This document shows positions 20,101 through 33,038 of a DNA stretch of 64,000 nucleotides, piece by piece (positions within the stretch are counted from its first letter, which is position 1; the number at the start of each line of letters is the position of its first letter). Source of the DNA: Mesorhabditis belari (taxonomy: Eukaryota > Nematoda > Chromadorea > Rhabditida > Rhabditidae); contig CAUEEP010000939.1 in NCBI GenBank assembly GCA_958450365.1, forward strand, positions 1,922,001 through 1,986,000, written 5' to 3'. The position numbers and the translations under genes are program-made. A model generated the notes under the pieces. It did no database searches. It was not told the origin of the DNA and worked only from the letters and a program-made list of their open reading frames with translations.

Positions 20101-22973
20101 ACCAGACGCTAGATACTGTAGTTCTAATAGCAAGAGACTAAAAGACACAATTTCAGCTCGATCTACGCGTCAATCTCATCACCAACGTCTCAGCTTTTGC
20201 TTTCGATGGTTTAAAAAAGCTGAAAAGAATTTCGCTAGCTGGAAATTATATCAAAAGAGTCGAGGTAGGCACAAAGAACATGTGAGTGTGATTGAATGAC
20301 TCATAGGCACTGACGTGGGATGGCCTTGACTCATTGGAGGAACTTGACTTGGGCTGGAACGAGCTCAAAGAAATGCCCAATGACACTTTCAATAGCTTGA
20401 ATAAAACGTTGACGAAGCTAAATCTACGACACAATTGGCTAGCTACGGTAAACTCACAGTTGAAAATGTTCTAACTAATATCCATTTAGGTGGAGAATAT
20501 CACCAATCTAGCGAAGCTGCGGGAAATAAACTTGAGCGAATCCGAGTATATTTTTGAATTGGGTAAAAACTCATTCAAAAACCTACCCATGTTAGAAGTA
20601 TAAGAAGCCCAAATACATTTTTAACTTCAATTATAGATACTTGACCTTTCCAACTCAAATCTCTCTCAAATTGACCCGGAAGCTTTTGAAAACGTCAAGG
20701 GATCACTACGCAAGTTACAACTTCAAAAGTCTAAAATCAAAGTCATACCGGAAACCGTAAATGGATAGGATTTATCTTTAACGCAATAAAACCCCAGATC
20801 TTAACTTCACTACCATCTTTGGAAGAAATCGATGTCTCTGGAAATCCCCTGATATGCGATGATCGAATGGGAAACTGTAGGTTTTCCAAAAGAACCAGCT
20901 AAAAAAGATTTTTAGTCATAAAAACAACAAAGGCAATCTATAAAGATGCGGCAAAGATGGGCCGGAATTTCTTCTTACAGAATCAAAATGAGACGGTAAG
21001 CGTGAATGAATTGAAAAACTAAGCCAACGTTCAGACCTGTGACAGACCTTATTCAATGAAAGATCAAATAGTTTTCGAAGTGGATGAAAGCAATCTCTCT
21101 CATTATGACCCGCTTCTTGATACAACTACAGCTAAACCAGAAATAACCACCACCCCAGACAACAGCACTGTTGAAGAAACTCCTTCAAAAATTGTACTGG
21201 TAAGAATTTAAAGTCGATTAGAATGAGAAAAAAGGGAGGATTCAGCCAGATTTATTTGTCGGCGGTGAATCAAATGACACATTTTTCAAAGTCGATGCCC
21301 CTAGACCAGCGTATGATGTCACAAAGGTAAAAATATCAATGAATTTTTTTGAAGGAAAATGGATTCAGGCCGATGATATTGCCCTTGACTCATTGGAGAC
21401 AAAGGAAGGTGGTGGAATCGGAATCATTTTGGCGTTGGGTGGAATAGCTTTAACCAGTATTCTTGCACTTGTAGCCGTTTTCGCCTACATGAAAGTGAGC
21501 TTTTTTCCAAGGCAAAACCTATAGACTTTCAAGCACAACGATATGCATCCAATTCAGAAAAAGCGCCAAATCGGGGTCTCTGATGGGAAAGTGAAGAAAA
21601 TCGAGGACGGAATGGTGGAGATTGAACTAAATAGCAATCAGGGTAGCGTCAAAAGATCAAATCACCCAAGGAGGGAACCTCCACTTCCAACAAATCATCA
21701 CAATCGACCAAGACAGAATTCGGCAAACTTTTCAACAAATCACCAAAGATAGTCAATGTTTGTTTTCCAAAATAAAAATAGAAAACTCACGGGATGATGA
21801 CGACATCGGCAAAAAAGTAAACAACCTATAATAAAATGTTATATTGAGAAGAAATAAAAGAGTTGATTACCCCATCGTGAAATCCATAGAGAAGGGGGCT
21901 TGCATTGGCAAGTAGAATGCACACAGTTCGACGTCGTGTATCCAACACTTGTTGTAGCAGAAGTCCTAATGCCGGTACGCCCATCTTGTTTTTTGGTTCC
22001 TAAAAATCCAAATCAAATTGAGCTGAGGATGAAGATATGCTCACCTGTTGAATCACTTGTTGCGCATGAATAAATACATAGGCCAGCAAGTGCCTTTGGG
22101 GTTTTTGTAAAGCCGTCAACTCCGTAAAGACTAGATTCGAAACTTCTAAAAACAAGCATGTTTATGTCTAAACTGATATACTACTAACCACATGTACAGG
22201 GTCCTTTCCAATCGCACACACATTGTTCAGCAAGCTCATCAACTTTTGGTGGAATAGTTGACTCGGGTAAGGCTCGCAAAAAGCGCTAAAATTATATATT
22301 TTAGGATTAGACTGGGTCTTTCTATTTAAATGCTTTAGAAGATTAAAAAAACATACCTTCAAAAGTCCCGCAGCCTCGTGTGCATCTCGAAAAAGCGCTT
22401 TTGTTGAAGAGATCTTGCAAAAGTGCAACGGATTCGCTCGGGAGTTCGCTTCCTTTTCTAGCTCATCAAGTCGCGATTTAGGGCTCGAAACCCGATATAT
22501 TCCCTCAAGATCGAGTCCTAAGTCAACATATTTTTGCGGAAAAAATAAAGCTTTTGATTACCGTAAGCGTTCACGTAGTCTATCGATTGTCGGACAATGG
22601 CTGGAATTTGAATTTCATCTAATGAGGGATCGAGTCGGAGTGCCAGTTCGAGCGGTCGCTAAATTTGATAGTTTAGCAAATTTTATAAAAAAAAACCTAT
22701 AAAAACAAAATAAAATTACCCCAAATAATTTCTCTCCCGTAAAGCTCGACTCAAGTTCGCCATTCTGTGCATCCGCGTTATTTTCGAGCTTCCTCCATTT
22801 GCCCAGCACCTTCTTCGTTCCTTTTCGAGTTACCCTAAATATTTAAAGAGTTACATACAGTATTGGAAACCAGTTAAACAACTTTACGTTTAGCTACTCC
22901 TAAATAACCATCAAAATAAATAAACTTACAAGCTTAAAGGATTTCTTCTCTTTTTCTCCTTTTCTTCTCCCAT
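17159..22973 (-). CDS. RalBP1 (RLIP76) homologue, RhoGAP plus coiled coil
   Basis: Ral effector with RhoGAP activity for Rac/Cdc42, acting in endocytosis. First half, exons 22973-22930, 22834-22720, 22658-22562, 22517-22357, 22285-22189, 22145-22045, 21999-21871, 21825-21791: basic N-terminus, EKLFGRPLELAL, IQIPAIVRQSIDYV, the arginine finger in GLDLEGIYRVSS, and HLLAYVFIHAQQV. Second half, exons 18143-18063, 18007-17893, 17820-17656, 17565-17452, 17410-17318, 17245-17159: EEMEKQNKLLKCLHEQ, ERAWSVQQTVTALRRRRR, LLEEIAVEKKQVAEL, matching the Ral-binding/coiled-coil tail of RalBP1. Joined it gives 477 aa. The connecting intron of about 3.65 kb (donor GTGAGT at 21790) holds a whole gene on the other strand. 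The join is inferred; the halves could be separate loci. The conserved Asn of the RhoGAP NxxxxxxP region is not evident (KMGVPALGLLLQQ). Confidence 0.75.
18676..21752 (+). CDS. Leucine-rich-repeat single-pass membrane protein
   Basis: Eighteen exons with small introns (one is only 30 bp, 19734-19763) join to 710 aa. The N-terminus is a signal peptide (GRVFCFVSFIVAANSAS) followed by a Cys-bearing cap (IPGCPNLD...LLLCFCK). About 14 LRRs follow (LELLDLTENKLYNL, LKYLDISSNFINSI, LKTLKLGGCSIEAI, LEEIDVSGNPLICDD). A short Thr/Pro-rich stalk (TTTAKPEITTTPDNST) then leads to one transmembrane helix (IGIILALGGIALTSILALVA) and a basic cytosolic tail of about 75 residues. The architecture is that of extracellular LRR-only proteins such as nematode LET-4, EGG-6 or DMA-1; orthology is not resolved. 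AATAAA at 21771 lies just before the donor of the enclosing RalBP1 intron. Confidence 0.85.
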
Positions 22974-23186
22974 AAAAAGAGGAATAGCCTAAACATTTCT
23001 TCATTAACTGAAAAACTTTACAAATTGTTTCAATATCGAGCATCAACTTGCTAAAAAACGTAAAGATTGGTGATAAAATTTATTTCGATGGGATCAGTAA
23101 TGTTTAAGAGAAAAAGTCTCAATTTATAACTCACATCACAACTGCTTGAAAACCATTAAAAAATTAAGCACACACAAAGACATAGT

Positions 23187-24501
23187 TTAAGCGTATTTCT
23201 CGGCCACCTCGAGGGCTTTGCGTAAATTATCTATTGCCGCTTTCACATCCTCGTAGTCAATTGCCGAAATGACATATTTGGTATACTTGCGAATTTGCTC
23301 CCATTCTTGGAACGTTGGATTTGCACCGCCACCGCCACCACTTCCTGAAGAAGGCACATCTAAAATCCGACTTTAAAAACAATTATTGTTAGTAAATTCG
23401 TAGATACCAAAAATTTAATATTACTTGTCGATCCAAAAGACCCAGTCGATGATGGCTGTGGCATTTGTGGCTGTGGAGGAATATTCGGTGGTATTGGGCG
23501 GTTTGTGTGAGTTGGCACTTCTAAAAAACAAAACTATCGACTCAAACGTTTTAGCTCCCACGTGGTAAACCGAAATCGTTGTTTTGACGGGGTGGCTGAT
23601 ACGGTGTCGGATTTGAATCGAAGGGATTGTTGGAGTCTTGATACTAAAATAAAGAGGCTTTGGAGAAGGTTAAATAAGATAAAACCTGATGTTCGTGTGC
23701 CATTCCAGAACCTCCTGGCATCGAGTCTGATACTTTGCTGTGAACAAATTTAATTCATAAAAAGCCTACCTGAAGGTTCCTGAGAGCTGGGGACATATGG
23801 AGTTCCATCACGAAGGCAAGCGAAAATTTGAGTACTCTTCCATTTGGCGTATTTTTTTGCCGACGCGTAGGGCTCATCAATCTAAAAAATGTAGATGAGC
23901 TATATTAATAGTTTAGCTTCAATGCTCACCTCTCCAAAAAGAGTCAAAACATCCATCACGTGTCCAGCAGTGTAAAATGCGTGCACAACCGATTTATCAA
24001 TCTAAATCGTCAATTATAAAGTTATTTTTGTTTTTGAGGGTTACCTGTCCGGCTTTTTCTTTCTTATCTGCATAATCAAACAACTTCATTGCAAAATTTT
24101 CGACATGTGCTTGTCCAACAACCTAATAATTTCAAATTTAATAGTTTCTTTTAAACACTCAAACTTCGCTCGTGATTGCGTCGTTTCCAGCCAGCTGCTT
24201 TTTGATCGTTTCCAACGTTCCAAGAAGAGAGGTGAGAAACTAAAAAACTACATTGAAGAAAATATCCATTGATTCAACGTTGCATAACAATCACCCACAG
24301 TCAAAGCCTCTGGCGACGTTTTATCAATTTGCATCCCAGCTTGCACTGCGTGGAATAAGCCTGAAACTTTCTGAATCAAGATCAAAATCCCGATAACTTA
24401 CACCAATAGTAGATGACCGGATCTCGGCTTGCATTCTCGTTGGCTATTTTGATGTAGTGCGCGATTGCTTTGAGAGTGGGTGGGACCTTTGCAAGCGACA
24501 T
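23187..24501 (-). CDS. VTA1: VTA1/LIP5, ESCRT-III/Vps4 cofactor
   Basis: Ten exons (24501-24402, 24360-24299, 24239-24165, 24122-24045, 24001-23930, 23881-23770, 23726-23686, 23643-23562, 23520-23425, 23359-23187) give 296 aa, close to human VTA1 (307). Stimulates the Vps4 ATPase that disassembles ESCRT-III in multivesicular-body sorting. The N-terminal tandem MIT region is clear (LKAIAHYIKIANENASRDPV, YYWCLFHAVQAGMQID, LLGTLETIKKQLAGNDAI, AHVENFAMKLFDYADKKEKA, YAKWKSTQIFACLRDG). A Pro/Gln-rich linker follows, then the C-terminal Vps4-binding helices (YTKYVISAIDYEDVKAAIDN, LRKALEVAEKYA). TTTTTAG lies 1 nt before the ATG. The stop is 214 bp from the RalBP1 ATG, with AATAAA (23079-23084, minus) between. 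Confidence 0.93.
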
Positions 24502-25014
24502 TCTAAAAATCATGAATATATCCAGCAAAAGATACTGTAAAGATTTAAATAAAATGCTAAAGGCGAGCTCAAGCTTTAAGTCGCGAGCAACAATTCTCGA
24601 ACGGCTTAAGAGAATTAAAAACTAGAATTTATGAAATAACGAATCTATTAAATTGCGTGATGATGAGTCAGACTTCTCTTTCTCTCTTTTCCAACCAAAA
24701 AAAGGAAACCGATAAGCCGATAGGGCGAACAAACCGAAAAAAAACAATCATTTAAATCAATACCAATCATTTATTATCAAACGTGAATTCGACAGAAAAA
24801 AACATAATGCTTGTCACATAATAAAATCGATATCATCACAAAGGATAAGCGGGGTTACGAATAGAGAATTTATTGTAAAACAAAAAGCTTATGTACTATC
24901 ACAGGTGCTTTAAAATCACAAAAATAGTCCCATTTACAAAACGACTGACACCAAAACGGGTAAATATACAAACCTCCCAAAAAGGCACAAATAGGCAAAA
25001 AAATATCAAATGAC

Positions 25015-27554
25015 TTATCCACCGAGTGTAGCCTTTCCAGGCACTGGAAATGACAATTCATTATGAGCCTCGGGAGTGTAGGTCATAATGATGAAGAAGA
25101 GCCATAGATGCATGACCACGAAATAGATTGCCGCCGAGAGACGAGCCGCCGGGTAGTTACGGATGGCGGTCACGAACTTGAAGCACACCTAAGATTTAAT
25201 TATTTCAAAATTTTGAGCCAGGATAAATTGTAAAAACCATTATAAGAACAAATTTGTCAAAAAACGCAATCTAATACTCAAATAATAAATCCTACCGTAT
25301 CTACAGCATTCAAAGCATGGCGAGCGTGTTGGTTTTGGACTGGCAACGCACCGCGCAGGGTAGGTTGACTCACTGCATCGCCCAAATTAACTGATACTTC
25401 TTGTGAGTTTTTCTAAATTATGTAACTTAACATTCAACAGGCTTAACGCTACCTGAAGTCGCTCCAAACGTAACGTCAAAACTTGATTATCTCGAAGGGC
25501 TTGTTCCAGTTCTGCCTGAAAAGAGCATAATTAGTTAACTAGCGAAACAAAGAAATAGGCACTTGTTTTTGAAGAAGTTTTTCTGCAGCGGCCATATCGC
25601 CCGGTCCATGTCCGACTCGGTATTCTTCTTCACGCCTGAAGGCAGCTTTTATGATAATTCAATGTTTTCTAAAAAGTCCACCTTCTCAGTCTTGCTTCTT
25701 CAACAGCTTGGCGCAATTCTTGATCTTTTTTCTCGAAAGTTTTATGATACTCTGCTTCTTGACGTCGCATCTCAGCCCGAGCGAATTCGTGCTCAACTCT
25801 AAATTTCGTTAACAGATTAGAAATTAAAAGAGCAGCTAAATTTACAGCAATTATCTTATTATTTGTAAAAACCCAAAAAACGTACCTAGCACATTCAAGC
25901 TTTTCGTTGAGCATGTGCAAGGTAGCACTCCATTGAGCACGTTCTTCGGTCAATAATCTTCGCTCATCACTCAATTCGCGTTGTTGCTCCCTATATGAAT
26001 TATAGTATACTTGATTTTATCAGTAGCTAACCTTGTACGGCTTTCTTGCTCATCCATTTCGCTGCGCAAATTGTACAATTGCAACTGACAGCTTTCCAGA
26101 TCAGCACGAGACATGTCCCTGGGGTTTCGTAACTCAAAAGTTAACTAGATGAATTGATACCGTTCAACGCGCAGCTCTTCTAATTCAGCAGGGATCACCA
26201 TGGAGTCCGGAGTTGCACTCTAAACAAAATCATAAACTAAAAACAAAAACAGAATAGAAATACCCCTTGTTTCAATGATTCGACGAGTTTTTCTTTTGCA
26301 TGAAGGATCTTTGCTGCTTTCTCTTTGTATTCATCGAACTCTCGCTTGTTTTCGGATAAGTTGAATTTGGCCAATCGTAACTAAACTAAACTTTTCAAAG
26401 GGTTCAACCGTTTCAAATGCCTGATCATGCATTGTCGAGTTGTCCTCTTCAAGCGCTGCAAGCCGTTTCCTCAACTGAACACTTTCAGCTGCTACGGCTT
26501 CTCGTGCCTCAATCGCCTTTTGCCTAGCCAACCGAAGCTCTTCAATACCTAAACGAATAGTTTGATAAGGTTTTTGTTTGTTTGTTTACTTTCTTGTGGC
26601 TCAGAACGACGCTTGGCCAGCTCTCCTTCAAGAGTTTCTTTTTCGCGCTTCATGTCCCAGAGCTCCTCATTCCGCTTTTCAAGTTTGCGTTCAGCTTCCT
26701 AGAACGCTGACTTGAGGATTTGAGCAGATTTTACATACTCCCAATTTGTTGCGTAGCATGGTTATTTGAGAATCCTTAGCAAGAAGTTGAGTCTTCATAC
26801 CACTATGATCGGCTGTTTCTGATGCTAAACATTCAAACTTATAGTTAGCAACTTGAATTAAACCCCTACCTGCGAGTGAGGCTAACGAGTGAGTGGAGCT
26901 TCGACGACTTGGCGTCTCAACGGGGGCCACTTTTGTTGGCCGAGGCGCATCGTGTTGAATGTTTAATCTAAACTTGTACAATAATGAATCTATTAACCTT
27001 AACATACCCTTCTACAACGCCGTGACTTTTTGAACGGTGCCCGGGCTCCTCAGAAAGCATCGCCATCAGCTCATCATCACGAGGTGGGCGAGAAGTTGAT
27101 GGGTCACCGCTAAAATTAAACAGATTAAAGGAATATCAAAAAAATATTAACCCATGCGCCTTTCGATAGTCTCTTCCCGTTGTATGGTATTCGGAGTGGG
27201 TCTGTGATGGAACCTTTGTGCCGACTTCTTCAGTGATCGGAATCTGAAGTACGCATTGCTCGAAGTTTTTCTATTAAACTGACCGCAACTTCTGATCGAT
27301 TTAGTTGTTGCTGGCTGGCGGTTCGTGAAGAAGACGTGCGAACTTGCTCCACTTTATCCACTGTGTGTTGAATCACCTCGCCTGAAAATTTTTGAATAAC
27401 GGGAAAATATTAAAAACAATAGTGATCGATCTGGAAAAACTTATTGTCCCTCTAAAAACCCCATGGAAATATGCTTACCAGCGCTCTGATCAAGTCTATT
27501 TAGCATCTCTTCTGCACGTCCGGCCATATCGGTAACTTTTGATAGCCATGACAT
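25015..27554 (-). CDS. Golgin-84 (GOLGA5) homologue
   Basis: Tail-anchored Golgi coiled-coil tether. The start block [20 protein letters not shown] with LDQSAG matches the conserved golgin-84 N-terminus, and [18 protein letters not shown] is the conserved coiled-coil segment. The C-terminal exon (25190-25015) codes [20 protein letters not shown], a transmembrane stretch ([12 protein letters not shown]) and TYTPEAHNE, the family signature. Coiled coil is predicted between about 25460 and 26830, after a low-complexity Ser/Thr region. Roughly 14 exons, not all boundaries checked. TTTTAG ends immediately before the ATG, and the BOP1 stop lies 215 bp upstream, so the two could be co-transcribed. 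Confidence 0.9.
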
Positions 27555-27768
27555 CTAAAACAGAAGCAATGTAGTTTCGACAACAACAATAGCTCTTGTA
27601 ACGGGAAAACATGACATTTTCCGTTTAGCACTTTAAAGATAAATTCGGTGTAAACCAGGTTAAACAACGATGACTTTGAAAGAAATTTATTCATAACAAC
27701 TACGAAATAACAAACAGAAATAACAAAGTTTAACAAGGTAAAACCATAACAATCCAGAGCACAAATCA

Positions 27769-30700
27769 CTAATAACTCCATAGACCGATCGTACCATCAG
27801 CACCAGCAGTGAGCAGCCATCTGAAATTTATTTGTTAGAAAATGCACAATAGACAATAAACAGTGGTGACCCAAATCATAAGACCCACGGTTGGGTGGGA
27901 TGCCAAGCAGTATCCAGCATCGACAAGTCGCCAACTTTGGTGTGTCCCCTAAACAGTGAATGAGATTAGGTATATTTTCCTGAAAACACACCGAAGTCTT
28001 TTCACTGGGACCAGTTCGTTATCTCGGAATGAATCCGTGTGAATTCGAGCATAATAGACGAGAGCTGATCCATCATCAGACACAGTTGCAAGAAGTGGAT
28101 ACCTAAACAACAAAATTATAGATCGTTGTAAAAATAGATTTAAAAACGCAAAACGAACTTTTTGTGGTAGGCAATTCCACGAATAGCCGATCCGTGGTGC
28201 CGAAGTGATTTCCAGGGTCTATTCGACAGTTGCAGGTCAATCCACGAGAAGCGGCGATCCAAACCACCAACAAATAGATTCTGTAAAATGTCAGTTACAC
28301 TTGGGATATAAATATAGAAAATGCAAGTTGTCATAATTCAAAAGATTACATCTCCTTGGTTGTCGGCTATCATCACGCTCAAATGACTACTGTTGGCAAG
28401 ACATTTTTTGATCAGTTGACACCTAGAATTGATTTAGTGTCTAAACATAAAACAAACAAACTTGGCTAGATCATAGACGCGAACATGTCTCGACAAAGCC
28501 ACAAAGAATTGTGGTTGAGTAGGGTGGAATGCCACAGATTGAACTAATCCCTTCTTCTTCGAGAATGGACACTGAAAATAGTCGGCAGTTTATTTCAGAC
28601 TTAAGGGCAAAAACCTGGCTTTTTGCTTTGCTTAGCTGATGAATGATCACGGAGCTAGCATGGTCCAAAATTCCAACCGTAGCCAAATAATCGCCACGCC
28701 GATGCCAGACAACTTTACGCACATCCTAAACAAAATTTTATTTTGGTTGGTTATCTTCAAACATACAGCATTCATTTCCAAAACAATTCGATCCTTTTGC
28801 TTTTGCCATTTAACTTGCGGAATGCCCTCTTCAACATTGAGTGGAAGCTAATAATTAAATTAACATACGTTAAAATAAAGAGTTTACCTCATCAATAAAT
28901 TGAGTGGTTTGAGAATTTAATAATTTATCTCCAGTCTCCGTATTAACCAATGCCACTCGCTTTCCTTCATAAGAAACTGCCAATAATGTCTTGTTTGGAG
29001 TCGGACAAAATGCGACGCTAAGGATCGGTGCTCCGAAATCAAGTGTCTAAAATGGATAGACTTGTTAATCAGAAAAAATTTTGCAACCTTAATACAGCGT
29101 CCACTATCAAGCATCCAAATGCGAACAGTTCCATCCTGTCCACCAGATGCGACGAGTTCTCCCTTCTCTGGTTCAACCGAAATTGAGCGCACTTGTCCCA
29201 GGTGCCCACGCATGTACTAACATTAAGTAATGTTTTCATAGTCACAAGTATAATAGAATCACACTAAAATAATAAAATTACTACATACAAAGGCAAGAGT
29301 TGTCGGGAAAGGTCGTAGATCATTCGGATTTGGCAGATCGGGTAACAATTGCTCCGGATTCTCGATATTCAGCTAAAAAACTTTATTTGTTGATCGACAA
29401 ACACGAGCTTAACCTTCAATCTCCTTTGACGAGGTGCCAAATAAAGATCGAGGCATCTCTCAAAGCGTTCTCGGACAAACTTCTCGTATTGTGGAATCTA
29501 AAAAAGCAGAAATAGTAAAATTATCAAACTTTAGTACCTTTCGCATCGCCTCGAACTTGTGCGGCACGAAATTAGCTCGACGTTCTTCAGGATCTTGCTC
29601 TTCCCATCTAAAATTTAATCTATAACATACTTACTATTAAAAAGATTGTTACTCTTTCTTTTCCTCCTCAGTCAACAAATATTCTTCTGGTGGATTATAG
29701 GATTCGGCATGAGTCGGCAAAGTGAGCTAAACATTTGGAGGATTTCTCTTACAGGAATCATGCATCAATCTTTTGTATAGATACGAGTTAACCTCGCATA
29801 AAACACTAACTAACTCACCTTAGGAGCCGGCATGTGCATTCGTATTCTAGCCAACTCGCTCTTTGTCTTGTTGCTATCGTCTTCTTCACCCCAAAGATCG
29901 TAGACCTTTAAATTTTGCATAAGACTCTACGAATAAAGCTATGTACCTTTGGTTTTTCTTTCTTTTCTTTAGGCTTAAGCCATCCCATCTTAATAGCATG
30001 CACCATTCGAGAAACGATTTTCATTTCATCTTTTGATGGAACAAATTGGCTCTTCGAAGCCGGTCTAAAAGCGTTTATTTTTTACAACAAATAACACTTC
30101 AGATTACCTATTATCAATTGGATGAATAGTCGCTTCCGAAGTATAAAAGTCCACAAATGGTTGATATGGGTTGTAGCCAATGCTCGGGTATTTACCGACA
30201 GCAAAAGCATGGATTTTGTCAATCTAAATTTTGTTAAAATTTGATATCCGTAAAAATAACCTGTTCTTGAGTAAGTGTCACATTTTGTCCAGTTTGTCGA
30301 TCGAATACTTTCTTCCTAAAAAGTTCATAGATAAAAACCAAAGCAACCGATACCAATAATCTGGATCTTCCATTTTCTCCAGAAAAGTGTCGATTTCACC
30401 ACTTTTCTTGGCTTTTCCGATCTAGAAAACGATTTTGAATAAGTTTATTCAAAATTAGTACCTTATTCCCTTCTTTGTCGTAGCCGATGTGCTCCTCTTC
30501 ATCATACCATTCAACCGGTATGTTTCCGATTGTATTTCGCAAATCCTAAAAATAAAATTTTTTTCAGTTACTTTAGCTTTTTTTATACTCGTACTCGTTA
30601 CTCTCGTTACTTTCAACTTTCAGTAACGAGAATAAAGTTACTGTTTTATACTCGTACAAAGTACGCATTTTCATAGAACGAATCTCTTCTTTGAATATAA

Positions 30701-30956
30701 AATGTTAACCTCCTCATCACTGGAATCAAATTCATCAAAAGCTCTCGGTTTTTCCCGGGAAATTGCCGTTTTCTGTTCATCCGAAGTGCCATTTTCAATT
30801 GTTCCATTCTAAAGATAAAATTTAAGATCAAAGAAACGCTTTTTTGTTTTTAACAAAACACGACAACATAAAGCAAAGCAAACTCACTGAATCAAGCGCT
30901 CCAAAATTTTTCTTTCTTTTCTTCCCGTGCGCTTTCTCGACTTTTTGCTCACCCAT
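27769..30956 (-). CDS. BOP1: BOP1/Erb1, PeBoW complex ribosome-biogenesis factor
   Basis: Nucleolar scaffold with PES1 and WDR12 for 27S/32S pre-rRNA processing and 60S assembly. The N-terminus is basic then acidic ([22 protein letters not shown]). The BOP1NT signature [18 protein letters not shown] with IGYDKEGNK lies at 30546-30464. WD40 repeats follow; one is [20 protein letters not shown] with [19 protein letters not shown] at 29213-29090. The last exon ends [16 protein letters not shown], as in the family. AATAAA in the 3' UTR is at 27691-27686. The intron at about 30547-30708 contains an inverted 'CGTTACTCTCGTTACTTTC' segment. First gene of a five-gene minus-strand series. Confidence 0.93.
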
Positions 30957-31034
30957 CGTCACTAAATAAAAAAACTTTTGTAAAAATAAAATAATTGCAT
31001 GAAACGAATTTAAAAAACGATAGAAAATAGTCAA

Positions 31035-31865
31035 CTAGGTAAGTTAAACGGTCTATTTACAGAAAAGGGGAGGTGGTGGAATTACGTAAAGATACGCGCG
31101 TTAACGCTCCGAGAAACCAGCTGGCAAAAAGAAATAATACGGGGTTCTGACATCCGCGGAAAGCATGAGGTATTCGATTACGAAATGTGCGCTGATTATT
31201 TTTAAGATAAAAGCAAAATCTTCTGACAAAGCAACACGTATAGGTAGCCTTCTGACAAATTTGCTGTCAGTTGAGATTTTTTGCTCGATTATGATATTTT
31301 CGCCCTTTTACCTAAATTGTGAAATAACCTTTTTGCCAATTCAATATCTTTTACTACAAATGGAATACAGATAGCATATTTAATCAGCGCTCTTTGCTCT
31401 TGTTCGTTTTCGGGATAGGCTACTTTGCGCCAAATTTTTTGCACAACTGGGTCATTTGCGCAGCTAGGTCTTTTGCGCAACTCGCCATAACTTTCTTCTA
31501 AGTAAGCCAAAATCATAAAGATTGGCTTACTTAGAAGAAAGTTATGGCGAGTTGCGCAAATAAAATAGCGGAAATTAGCCTATCCCTCGTTTTCCTTTTG
31601 AACTTTTGAAATGTTTCTCATCTTAAAAACTTTTTATTTTGTTTAATGTATGGATTTTTGATTTTTAATAATAATTTATTATCAACAAAGACAGATCACA
31701 ATTATCTAAAGCCAAAATACTGAAATCGTAAGTTTAAGCAATAGGATAAACGAAATTAATCTCATTCAGAAGACTTTCAGAAGATTTTTTCAGTCTTTCA
31801 TCGAGCGTTTTATTCGTATCTTTCGTTCCATGTATTTCGTGTGAAAACTAACAACCTTTCTTTAG
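31035..31865. other. BOP1-SYS1 intergenic region with strong hairpin
   Basis: Contains a palindromic element (about 31376-31590). At 31477-31558 two arms of about 36 bp (GCGCAACTCGCCATAACTTTC... and its complement) flank a 10-bp loop with essentially no mismatch. The rest is AT-rich with no supported gene; it should hold promoters for the divergent BOP1 and SYS1. Confidence 0.65.
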
Positions 31866-32914
31866 ATGAGCTCTTTTCGCTCGTATGTATGGGATCCGTC
31901 GTTGCTATTCAGCCAGATGATCGCCCTTCAATCCGTCTTCTATTCGGCACATTCAATATTCATGATGGCGTACTCGTTCACCGGTTATCAACCATCCGTC
32001 TCACATATTTTTACGATACAGGTAAACTTCTAAAAATCTTGAAATAATAGTCTTAATAGTAAAAGGGAAGTATTGAACTTGATTATCGTAAACTCTAATA
32101 GAACGGTCCTTTCTATCAGAACAGCTCTCTCCAATAGAATGGCCTCTGACCCCTCGAAATATCGACTTTTTGGGACATTTTTTGACAGGAATATATAGAA
32201 TTGGGCATAAATATGACAAAACTATCATCGGCAGTAAAATTGGTTGGACAGTTTTCAAAAAAATTTAAAAAAGAATTTTTTGAAAAAAATCGATAGGGAT
32301 TTTTCAGAAAAATTTCTGGAGGCTCCGGGTCAGAAAATATTTTCACTCTAAAATTTGTTCTACATACGTTTTAAGCCAAGGGCTATCGTTTAAAACAGTT
32401 TTCAAGGAAAAATAAAATTTTGATTCATGTGGGGGCCCTTACCGACTTTTTTGGCCGACCGATTTTGAGGGGTTGAAAAATAAAACGCACGGCCGTTCTA
32501 TTAGAGTTTTTACGGTAGTTTATATCTTTAAGTTTAGCCTCTACGATTCATGTCATTCATCCAACTCATGGCCTCCACTTCTGTAGCTGTTGCGATATCA
32601 TTTTTGGTAAAACATTTTTTAATTCAAAAGATAATGATTTGTTTAGGTACAAAGAACGAGACAATGTTTGGATTTTGCGTGCACCGTTCATTTATTTCAT
32701 CTGATTCTTGTGTGTATCGTCAATGCATCGTTTCCGACGTCACTTCTTTGGTGGCTACTTCAGGTATATCTTCAACACTGTACAAAAATTATATAAAATT
32801 CATTTTTAGATAATTAGCGTGACCATTTGCACTGTTTTGGGAGAATACCTCTGCACAAGAATAGAATCACGAGAAATCAAGTTGTCCAACAGTCCGTCGA
32901 AATACGATTTATAA
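31866..32914 (+). CDS. SYS1: SYS1 Golgi membrane protein
   Basis: Four-helix Golgi protein that recruits ARFRP1/Arl3 to the trans-Golgi. Exons 31866-32021, 32538-32606, 32647-32763, 32810-32914 join to 148 aa (human 156). Blocks: SFRSYVWDPSLLFSQMIALQ, LRFMSFIQLMASTSVAVAI, RQCLDFACTVHLFHLIL, FPTSLLWWLLQ, LGEYLCTRIESREI. CTTTCTTTAG abuts the ATG, a likely trans-splice site. Intron 1 carries a pogo-type MITE. The gene converges with the glutathionyl-hydroquinone reductase; stops are 124 bp apart. Confidence 0.95.
32084..32517. mobile_element. pogo-type MITE in SYS1 intron 1
   Basis: Left end CGTAAACTCTAATAGAACGG and right end complementary to TACCGTAAAAACTCTAATAG with GAACGGCCG. No coding capacity. 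Same terminal style as 1081-1169 and 41855-41937. Confidence 0.7.
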
Positions 32915-33038
32915 CGATTTGTGAGTTTCTTGTTTGTGGTACGATTTAACGGGTGCTTGTTTGATTTTGCAAAATTTAACGGGTACTTTTGCTATAATAA
33001 ATTTTATCTAAACGATTTTTTGAAAGAAACCGCGAATT

